From Pleodorina starrii (Eukaryota; Chlorophyta; Chlorophyceae; Chlamydomonadales; Volvocaceae), in contig BRXU01000009.1 of NCBI GenBank assembly GCA_030267565.1, positions 2,254,001 to 2,318,000 on the forward strand: a stretch of 64,000 nucleotides of DNA. Reading direction: 5' to 3'. The notes under the pieces are model-generated. The model was not told the origin of the DNA. It did no database searches and saw nothing but the letters and a program-made list of their open reading frames with translations. The translations under genes were made by a program, and so were the position numbers. Numbering within the stretch: the first letter of the stretch is position 1; each line of letters begins with the position of its first letter. Positions 50,086-60,200 of the stretch are shown one piece after another.

Positions 50086-52608
50086 AGCGAGAGCCCGCCA
50101 GCCCTGGCAGTGACCCAAGCCCCATCCGGACCGCCAACGCTTCGGCCAGAGCCACCCCAGCGATCCGGGGAAGGCGGCAATGATCGGTCCATCCGGCGTG
50201 GTCGATTGGCTCATCTCACGTTTTGGTTCGTTTTATTTATAAATAATCGTGGCGCAAATGGTAATCGTGGCGCAAATGGCTTCCAATCATACCAAGATGG
50301 TTTTTGGTTAATTATTGCGAGAGCGCGTGCGTGAGGTGGAGGCGGGCGTCGTCGCCTGCGAGTCGGTCGGTTAGTTGCGGCTGCAGGCGCGGCTGCCACG
50401 CTTATTTTTGTGTGCGGTGCGAGTGATGCAGTTTGGAAGGTGGTCGCTGAATCGGATGCGAAGTGGTGGATTTAAGGCTTTTGAGCGAATGAACTTATTG
50501 GGAATTGAGAATTTGGGGTGGACAGGCGCGAGCCGTCTGCGCTGGCTGAGGTTTGTTCTCCAAGGCGCATGACACTAAAAATCTAAACCCGACGATAACT
50601 GCCTTGCGGTAGAGTGCGTTTTAGCGCGCGATGCGGCGAGTCATATAAGATATAACACAGCACCTGCTTTGCTTTGCTTTAACACTTTGCAATCGTCCGC
50701 GTCAGCCGGGTCGGCATTGAGCCGACCGGCAATGAGGTCTTTGTTGTCCGTATGTATGCGTTCGTACTTTGGGGTCGGCACCCGTACACACCGGCATCGG
50801 CACCTGCATCGGTTTTTTTCGAGCGCTGTCAGTATACCTATGACGTATTGACGTTGCGTTGATTCGGGGGATCTTTTTTGCTTTCGTACACCGCTTCACT
50901 CGGCTCGCGCTAGCGGGGCTAGGGCAGGCTCGCCCCTGCAGTCCTTTGGTACCGTATGTTTACTGGAATTCCAATCATGATGAACCTGTGGAGTGGGGTT
51001 GGGTCTTACCACGAGCGGAGCTGTGTGTGGGTACAAGTGTGCGCCGCGCGCCATTTCGCTGTCAACCCGCGTTCGAACCCTTGTGCGCTCGATTTACGTT
51101 GCGTACTGACAACCGCAAGATACACATACACGCACTGCGGTATGTGGTTGCAATCGCTTTCTCTCCTCGTAACGCACTGCCGGCAACGATTCATGCCTTC
51201 GTGGCTTCGATCTGCAGTGCCACGATTTGTTGCCTTCCCTGGACCCGTCGGCTAAGTTCGGCTGAGTGCTTGTTGGCTCCTGTGTTGCCATTTAGTAAGA
51301 TGTGGGCAAAAAGAAGATATCGCAGCGGAGACGGAGACGGCGTTAGCGAACGGACCCGGAACCCAGCTATACTTACCGAACATACCTGTAACCTTACCAA
51401 GACGAAGCCCTGGACCGCCCTGCTGGTGGGTTGGGTCCCCAGACCTAAGGAGGGGGTTAATGAAGATGAGGCCGCAGCGGTTCCAGGCAACAGCGGTGAG
51501 GCAACGTGAGCGGCTGCCCCTATGCAGCGAGGCGCCCACTGCGAGAGACAACGACCACGTGTGTACGGCATGCTCCAGCTGTCACATGGTCATCAGCTCC
51601 GGAAGGCAAGCCGTGACTGCGCAGAGTCTGCTGGGGTGGCTGGAAAACGCGCAGGCGATCCTGACCCACAATTTTGGGTGGCACGCACGGGGCCACGCTG
51701 GGGTGTAGGGGCACTGGTGAATGGGTCGGTTCTCAATGGGGTCCAGATGAGGACCGGTGCCGGCAGTTACTACAGCGAGATTCGAATCGCCCGGAGGGAG
51801 CTGTATGAGCAGAGCTGAGGCGAGTGGCATCAGCGCTGGATTAATGTACCCAGAGTTCTGTCACGAAGTCTTGAGGCCCGCCGCGCTGAAGGGCTGGCCT
51901 GAGCCCAGGCTTGGGCCTGGCAGGCGTCGGAGGGCTGGGTTGCTCGGGAGGGCTCGGGCTTGCTTCGGCTTGCTCCGGCTGCAAAGGTTCGTGCCAGGCG
52001 CCCGATCCAGCTAGGTTGTGTTCGAGCCCCCGTCCGATTGCGTCAGCCGGGAAAATGGGAGAGAGGGTTGAGGGTTGAGGGCGAGGGCGTTTTATGCATC
52101 GAGAACCTTGTCATCGTATAATTGATGCTATTCTTGTAAATATTGCAATCACACAGAGGACTTCGCTGACCTGCAACGCGAGGTTTCGCAGTGCCGGTTG
52201 TATAAGAGACCAAACCGTCGGTTCTTGCTCGTCCCAGAGTACGGCGAGAAGTTAATAAGCAGGCTAGAAGGAATCGACATGTAAGCAGCCGGTCTGCAAT
52301 CCTTCTTACGGTCACAAACCATTGCTTACCCAGGAAAAGTCACTTAGCCTCCTACGCCAGCTCAAAAACTTCGAGGCAGGAGCCGCGCTGCCCAACCTCA
52401 ACTGAAGTTTTATTCTGCTTTTATATATTATAATTTTGACAAATCAAAGTTCTTGGTATATCGACAACCTTCGCTGTGTAGACCTCTCCGCGCTCACCTC
52501 CTCTATCTGAATAGCTGGAAGGACTTCGAGCGCTCCGGATCGTGTGCCAGCGCTGCAGATACACACATCATACCAAGGTGTCTGTGAATTTCACGGCGCC
52601 GGCCATCG
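50013..52608. other. Intergenic region, possible unassigned exons
   Basis: Holds the esterase 3' UTR, an inverted copy of repeat A at 51308 and AT-rich stretches. Two frames near 51460-51710 and 51700-51815 have protein-like composition (for example a CTACSSCHM motif), but I could not connect them. Nothing firm otherwise. Confidence 0.5.
51308..51360 (-). repeat. Dispersed repeat A, inverted intergenic copy
   Basis: AAAAGAAGATATCGCAGCGG followed by AGACGGAGACGGCGTTAGCG and AACGGACCCGG. It is close to the reverse complement of the 20949 copy. It is the one clear copy outside a gene. Confidence 0.82.
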
Positions 52609-55600
52609 ATGGCCGACGGGGACAGCCAGGCTGGGCCAGGCCCAAGGAGCTGGGCAGAGGACATCAAGTCGTATCGATTAACGCGGGGAAGCAGGAGCTA
52701 TAGCACCATCCAGGGTGCTCAAGTACCAGCAAGGCGAGTTCCGTCGGCATCTTGGCGTGGGTCTGCCACGGCGCACCAGTATTGCGCGTCCGACCATCCC
52801 AACGCGCGAATGCTGTGCATCAAGCAGCATAGGCCACTGTGTTGTAGCTCTGATGCGAAAACCCACTCCGATGCGCTCCTCCCCTCTCAACTTTCCCCGT
52901 ACAGGTACTGCAGAACGAACTACGTGCCATTCTGTGATACTCGACATCCTCTGTTTCCCTACAATGATTTCATCGACGGGCGAGGTACGAGCACTTCCCG
53001 GGATGGCTGCAGCCGGGCCCGGTAGACAAGGGACGCGGGCTGCTTGTGAGATGCCCTACCTCCGTTGTTTGGATCTGCGGCTCCGTGGATTGGTGTGGTC
53101 GTGTCTGGGAGCATGCCAGCCCCGTGCATGCCAGCGATCTGGACACATCCCAAGTCCTCGGTATTCACTCCACCGCACCCCATTCAGTCCGTGCTCCTCT
53201 TGCCCCCCCTCCCAACCCAAAGATCCTCCCGAATCCCAACTCCGCCAAATGCACCCCTTAAAAATAGCCTGGTGGCCCATACCCAACTCGTCCCACCCCG
53301 ACCTGACCCTACTCCACAAACTAAAACCCTCCCCGGCCTCCCTCCCCGGCGCGCAGACAAGGTGCGGGTAGACTCTGCGACCGCAGCCGACCGCTTCGCG
53401 CGTCACGGCTGGGGCGACGTCTCGCTGCTGAAGGAGGACGACGTGGAGGCCACGTCCCGGCGCCGCACCGGAAGCGCGCAGCACGTGCGCGGCAAGGCGC
53501 GACCGCCCTCACCTCACGGCACCGACGGCCGCACCAACCTGTTTGGCGTGCTGCAGGTGAGGGTGGGGCTGAGGATAGGGCTAGGGGTAGGGGCTGAGGG
53601 TGGGGCTGGGGGTAGGGGCTGAGGGTGGGGCTGGGGTTGGGGCGAAACAAGACACGCGCGGGAGGTCTTTGCGTCTGTGCTTCATTCCTTGGGCTCGGGA
53701 AGTGCAGTGCCGGCAGTGCCGCGCTGTTCCACCATTTTTCCCCGCCACACCGTCCGTCATTCACGTGCTCACTCCTTTCGCCCCCCCTCTCGCGCCTGCA
53801 CGCACCGCCTCCCTCTCCCGGTCGCCGGCTGGCCTCTGTCCAGATGACTGAGCCCGGGGCCACAGACAACTGGATCGGCCACCCGCTGGTTCACCCCTCT
53901 GCGGGCAAGCGGTCAGTGCAGGCGCCCGTGGACCCCAAGGGCCGTCGGGACCTGTTCGATGTCATCCACGCGCGCGCGCCGGGTGAGTGAGTGGGTGGGT
54001 GAGACGAGGCGAGGCGGGGCCGGGGCGGGGGGGGGGGAGCGGTGGGCCGCAGGAGTGGGGCACGGGAGGCTGCGCAGCCCAGCCCAGTTGGCGCGTGCAT
54101 CTGTTGGGGGGGGGTGCGGCTCGTCAGCATGCATCGTCCTCCCACGTCCCGCCCACCCACGCTTCCCCCCAAATGTGTCTCCCAAAACCTCCGCAGGTGT
54201 GCCGTCCGATGACGCCTGGTTAGGCAACAAGCTGATCGACCCCGCCAAGGGGCGGGTGGTGCCCCCGGGGCCGGAGCAGAGCCGCGGGCGCCAGGACCTG
54301 CGGGACGTGCTCAACATGAGCATAATGGAGGACCCGCGGTGAGGGAGAGGGAGGGGGAAAGAGAGAGAAGAAGAAGAGAGGGAGATGAGGGACATAAGAG
54401 GGGGGGGGAATAAGAAAGGGGGAAATAAGAGAGGGGGAAATAAGAGAGGTGCTGATTGTGCACCGGTACCGGTACCGGTCCTCATCGGTCTCCCCAACCC
54501 CTTCCCTGCCTCCCCCGCAGGCGACTGGAGCTGCTCCAAAAAGGCGCGGATCCGCTCGGGGACGCCTGGTGCGGCCACAAGTAAGCAAACGTACTGATAT
54601 ATGTCTGTGTCAGGGGAGTGGGAGCCGGGCGGCAGGAGGGCGGGGGACCGGTTACTTATCGACACAACGGCGACGGCGGCGGTGGTGGTGGTGGTGGTGG
54701 TGGTGGTGGCGGTTGTTGTCCTGTTGTGGCGAGCACGGGCGCTGGCTCGAGGGCATCTCGTCGACCTGGCTGGCCCGCGATTGCTGGACTGGGGCTGTGA
54801 GGCTGTGGGGCTGTACGGCATCTCCACACCCTGGACTCGGCTGTCTGAATCCTGACTCCATGACTCCCTAGCGGTCAGAGCTGGTTGCTGCAACCAGTAC
54901 CCATGCCGCCTTGCACCCTCCACACCCTCCACACGTGTCGCGAACGTCTCCGCTCCCTAACGTCTTCCGCTGCGGAACCCCATCTTCTTTACTACGGTAC
55001 CCCACCGCCAAACGCCACACACTGCCGCACCACCGCCCCCAACCCCACCTCCCGCCACCCCTCCCTCCCGCCCTCCCCACCCCCCAGGTTCATCGACCCC
55101 GCCAAGGGCCGCCGCGTGCTCCACAGCAGCCCGGCCAACATGCAGGTTCTCCACGCCTCCACCTTCCGACCCGAGGCCTTCGACAAGGACGTGCCGCCGC
55201 CCTACTGCGACCTGCCGCCGCGGCAGCACCACTACGCGCCGCCGCCGGCGACGGACGCCACCGCGGCGGAGGTCATTTACCGCGTGGCGCCGCCCGTCGA
55301 CGACCTGGGGCGACTGGGCAAGAAGACCTTTCCGGAGCTACCCGCACCCAACCACTTTGACGGGCGACGGGACCTGTATGCGCACATGAGGTATCGACCG
55401 CTGACGGACGACGAGCAAGTCAAGTACCGCCGCGCGTTTGACGACACGGGCATCCACGGCCGGCGCGTGGTGCAGGTGCCTGGCAGCCAGGACCCGGCCA
55501 AGGGTCCCGACATGCTGTACTGGAAGCCGGACATGCGCGTGGCGCAGTTTGTGCCGCATGGCGGGCTGGCGCAGGAGGGGCGACTCAAGGGTGCCAAGCT

Positions 55601-55622
55601 GCGCGGGACGACGGGGCGGTGA
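52609..55622 (+). CDS. Unrecognised modular protein with GRRDL / DPAKGRR repeats
   Basis: I do not recognise the family. Firm exons: 52905-52984, 53357-53556, 53844-53982, 54197-54338, 54521-54580 and 55088-55622, joined in phase (1156 bases, about 385 residues to the stop). The first exon is unsure: the ATG at 52609 opens a plausible frame (MADGDSQAGPG...) but no strong donor of the needed phase follows. The protein repeats a two-part module about four times: a GR-(R/T/Q)-(D/N)-L-x-x-V segment (GRTNLFGVL, GRRDLFDVI, GRQDLRDVL, GRRDLYAHM), then after 20-60 residues a W-x-G-x-x-x-(I/V)-(D/H)-P-(A/S)-(A/G)-K-(G/R) segment (WIGHPLVHPSAGKR, WLGNKLIDPAKGR, WCGHKFIDPAKGRR; the last is reduced to QDPAKG). 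It has no signal peptide, membrane segment or enzyme motif. Short Pro/Arg/Asp-rich repeats of this sort occur in axonemal microtubule-binding proteins, which is a weak guess only. Confidence 0.75.
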
Positions 55623-57212
55623 AGCGTGAGGGGGTTGAGTGCCGATCGGTGGTGGCGGTGGTGGCGGCGGCGGGGGAGGAGGCGGCGCGTCGGGTTGAGG
55701 AGGGACGTGGCGTGGCGCGGGGGTGGGAGTCGCGGGCTGTGGGCTAGAGGTGTGGGGGCGGGGGGAGGCGGCGGCGGCGGCAGCGGCTGCCGAGAGGGTA
55801 GGATTGAGGTTTCTGAGTGTGCAGGACGCGCGGTGCAGGCCGGGGCAAGGCAGGGGTGCATGCAGGGTGGGTGGCGCGGATCGCGGCCGGGGCCGCTCCT
55901 GCGCTTTTGCGCGTACCGCTCCAGCGTTTAGGAAGGAGAGGGGACTGGCGCGTCTGCCAGAGAGTGTCCGTTGTGTTGGTGGGCGGGTTGGTTGGCGGGT
56001 AGCTAGGGGGCCTGGTTGTGTGTGTGGGGTCGGGGGACGAAAGGTTGCTCGAGTGCACAGCCTGGGGGGTTATCCACGTATAGGCCGGAGCCCGTGAACG
56101 GTAAAAGTAACGAAAGAAGGCCGTCTCGTCTGAATTGTGATGGCCTGGGGGAGGGCCTGGCGTGCGTTGCGATCGGGACAGGCCAGCGGGTTGGGCTGCA
56201 GCAGGCATGGCCGTTGGGTGTGGCTGCAGGCGTGGCTGTGGACCTGAGGGGCATCCGGTGCATGGATTTGCGAGGGCCGTGCAGTGCAGTGCAGTACAGT
56301 GCAGTACGCGAGCGCCGTACACCGGTGCCTTTTCGCAGCTGGAGCTCCGAGTGGAGGAAAAGAGACGACGCGCATCTGTCTCGTCTGACCGTTGTTTGAC
56401 TCGACGCGCATTTAGAGAGGGAACTAACTGGTTATAATGTTGGTCATACTTTGTTCTTTGCCCGGGGGAGCTTTGCTTGTCGGACGAAGCGAGGCCGTTG
56501 ATCCGGTGTTGCACACCGCCGAGTTGCCAGATGAGTGCGCAGCCATGCGCAGGGCCTTGGAGCACTGTTTCGAGCTGTGGAGTGAGTTGGAGAATTTGGC
56601 GGGTGTTGGGGAAGGGAGGCTGGGACGGGGAAGGGTTAGGGCTAGGGCTAGGGCTCGACCAGTGAGCCATTAAGCGGGCCAGGGCCCGAAGGAGGTCTCT
56701 GCGTGCATGGTTGGGTGGGGGATGACTGCGAGGAGTGTCGGTCAGCGGCGGTCGAGATCCGTATTCCTTGTCTTGGAATATCAGGATGAACACGTGGACG
56801 TCTTGATTGTTGAAAGCGGATGAAGCCCCGCTGGAACCGCACGGTCTAGCCTCGACTCTCGAGCTTTCGACGAGGCCGCTCTCTGGCGGACTGAAACGGA
56901 CAAACGGTTGGTGCAACGGGTGATTGCCGTATGCGACCGACTGGGCACCGCGTTCGCGCGTTGCGTTTTGATGTAACTTTGTATGCAGCGGTCGTTGAAG
57001 AGCACTACGATATTATAAATTATTTTTGTGAGGTTTGGTGTTGTAGATGACGCACAAAATTGACTGAACATCAAAAAACTTTTTAACAGGCTTGCAAAAT
57101 GGCACACCGACAATTGGGCGTGCAGATTCTGCTTGTCTCTACCTAAATGATAGCCTTGTAGTCGTAGTCCTTTCAAGCCTCGCAGCAGAATTGGGCTGGT
57201 GCCAGAGCGCAC
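55623..57212. other. Intergenic region before the SGNH-hydrolase gene
   Basis: Contains the 3' UTR of the modular-protein gene, a G-rich start, repeat B at 56070-56104, GTGCAGTGCAGTACAGTGCAG at 56279-56306, a protein-like frame at about 56460-56600 that I cannot link, and AT-rich DNA with a TATAAATTATTT run near 57014. No complete gene is seen. Confidence 0.5.
56070..56104 (+). repeat. Dispersed repeat B, intergenic copy
   Basis: TTATCCACGTATAGGCCGG continuing to GTGAACGGTAA, the same as the intronic copy at 15481 although 40 kb away and between genes. Confidence 0.85.
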
Positions 57213-60200
57213 ATGAAACTCCCACCAGCTGCGGTCCTTGCCATCGCACTGTTGTCGTTACAAAAATGCTGTCTGGGGTGGCTGTCAGGGGATTGGCTGG
57301 GAACTAATCATACTTTCCGAACCCGATTGAGACCGGAATTCAACTGGAGACAGCGCATACCTCACTTCAGCCACACGGGCGCGACCACGTTGGACCCGAG
57401 CGCAATCGCACACATCGTGCGGAACACGTACCATTTCACCCTTCCGTCAGTCCAGCTCCGAAGGAGCCTGGCCTACCTCGGAGCTGCTGCACGGCTACGT
57501 AAGGTGGTGCACAAGCTGGTGCTTGGGGAACAACCAGTCATAAAAATAGCTGTGATCGGGGGCAGGTGAGCGGACAGGCACCACGTCTACGCGTTAGACT
57601 GGTCTGACTTCAACCACTTGTACGGATGGCCGGCCGCGGAAGTTTTTGACCGCCCGCCCTTCCTCCCTTCCCATCTGCCTCCCGCCGCGCTTGGGCGCGG
57701 CATCACCGTCTCGTGCGCAGCATCAGCTTTGGCGAGTTTGCCAGCCGGAAGGGCGAGACGGACTGGTTCACCGTTTTCGCCAAATGGCTGGTGCGCCGCT
57801 GGGATGCAAAATATGACCCCCGTGTCCTGACGCCGAATCATACGGGGTCTTGTCAGCGCGCTCTCTGCAGCTCAGTACGCTGCCGTAATCGTCGTGCTTC
57901 GCAGAACGGCACCAATCGGCGGGGCAGGGCAGGGCAGGGGCGGGGTGTGCGTGTGTGTATGTGTGTGTTGGGTGGTGGTGGGGTTTGAGGGTGAGGCAAC
58001 TACGCGGCTCAGGCCGCTGGTGGAGACGACTGGAGAGGCTGCAGCCCACACCCGTGCGCGGCCCTGCCGCACCATTTAAGTCATTAAAGTACGGCAGTGT
58101 GCCTTGCTCTTGCACGGCCTCACGGCGCATCGCCTTGCCGAGGGCCGCCTCGGCTGAACAGATGCACCACCACTGCCACTGCCGCCGCTGCGGTGTCCTT
58201 CCCCTGCATCGCCCAACGTCGCCGAGACCCCCTCCGCAGCGGAGGAGTCGTGTTTCGCTCCCCCTACATCCACCCGCCCTTCCCGCCCTTCCTTCCCCCT
58301 CCTCCTGTGCATCCCCGCAAGCCCCCCTTCACCCCTCCCTCCCCTGCCTGCCAGCTTTTTAATATGCACGGTGTTCTTCCTCCTCACCCTCCCGCCTTCC
58401 TTTCGCCCTCCTTCCGACTTCCCCCCCCCCTTTTCCGCCCCCCCCTCCCGTCCCGGCCCCTCCTCCAGCTGTCTGCGTTCCCCCGCGCCAACATCACCGC
58501 CCGCAACGGCTGCACCCCTGGAGTGCCCACCCCCTACATGATCATGTGCTTGGAGCTGTCCGTGGACCCGGATGTGGACCTGGTGTTCATGGAGTACACA
58601 CTCAAGTGAGGGAGGGGAGGGGAGGGAGGCAATGGGGGGAGGGAGGCAGGGAGGGAGATGGGGGGGGGGGGGGAGGGGGGGAGGCACGGGGGCGAAGGGA
58701 GGGAGGTGGGTAGGGAGGGAGGGAGGCAGGGGGGCAGGCAGAGAGGGAGGTGGAGAGGGAGGCAGGGGCCTGCCGCTCGTCATGGCGCGTATCCCCCTAT
58801 CGTGCACCCACCCCCCTCCCCTCCCTCCCTCCCTCCCCTCCTCGGCAGGGGAGGGGATGGAGGGCTCCTTCGCTGCCTCTTTTCTTACCCCTCCCCTTCC
58901 TTCCCTCCCCTCTTGCTCCCCGCCACAACACACACGCACACACACACACACACACGCACACACACACACACATCCGCTCCCGCAGTGACGCCTACAGTGT
59001 GCACAATGTGGACGAGGAGGCCAAGCTGGTGGACAACCGCATCGTCAAGGACGCGGAGCGACTGGTGCGGAGGCTGCTGGACCTGCCGCAGCGGCCCGCG
59101 GTGGTCTTCATGCACTCGCCGCCCTGCGGCCTGGCCAACTACCCAAAGGACCACCCCAAGAACCCCAACAAGATGACGCACAGGTGGGTGGGTGGGGGTT
59201 GGAGGGCACTGCGACTAGGGTACCCAGTCCCGCTGCTGTGGCCGACCCAGGTCCCATCATCCCGCCTTCCCTTCCCTTCCCGTCGCTTCCATCGTTCCCG
59301 CAGTGATTTATTTATTTCTTTATTGATTCCTACATTGCCCCCACCCCACCCCAACCCCCCATCCCCCTGCTGATGGGTGTTGGGCCGTCGGGCTCTGCAG
59401 GCTGTTCCCGATGACGAGCGAGGATCTGCAAGGTACGGCATCGTACGACACATGCGGCGGTTTGGGGGTGGGGGAGGAGGGCACGCCGCCCCGCTTCTCA
59501 AGTCCTGCATGTGCACACAACCCATCATGCGTCTTATGTGTCTATATGTCGAGGGGTACGGCATCGGTGCCGTACCCCTTCTTTGGCGGCACAACGTGTC
59601 TTACACTCCTCTACTGACCAATCGGTTGTCAACAGCGGACGCACCGTATTGTCCGGTGCATCGGCGGCGCAGTGCGCACACACCGTCTTGGCTGACACAC
59701 ACCGTCTTGGCTGACACACACCGTCGCGATCGTCCGTCTTCAGATCCTTTGGGGGCTTTTCGCCGGTGGCCGCCATACCTCTGGCCCCCTGCTCCCCCCC
59801 ACCCACACACCCACACACACACAACAACATCCGCAGTGTCTCATTGTTATGTAAAGGAGCATATCACTCCTTGACCCCCCCCCCCACCTTTCCCCCGGGG
59901 GGGAGCGTATCTCTCCCTTCGAGAGGCCCACTTGCTGACGGCACCCGTGGCCCCACCGCGCTTGCTCGTCCAGGTGCCATCTCGCAGTACTACGACGTGC
60001 AATACTTGTCACTGCGTACGGCGTTGTACCGCCTTGCCGTACACAAGCAGGAGCCCGGGTTCCTGTGGGAGGACGTCTTTGTGGGTGGGTGGTTGAAGTA
60101 CGGCATCCGGGTGGGTGGGTGACGTACGGCATCCGGGTGGGTGGGTGAAGTACGGCATCCGGGTGGGTGGGTGAAGTACGGAATCCGGGTGGGTGGGTGA

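Noticed and set aside
57791..57880. Longer SGNH exon 2 through VRRWDAKYDPRVLTPNHTG
   Set aside because: Splicing at CTG|GTGCGC puts FAKWL next to FPRANITARNGCTPG, the spacing I recall for this protein type. The longer form would add about 30 residues there. Both keep the frame, so cDNA could still reverse this.
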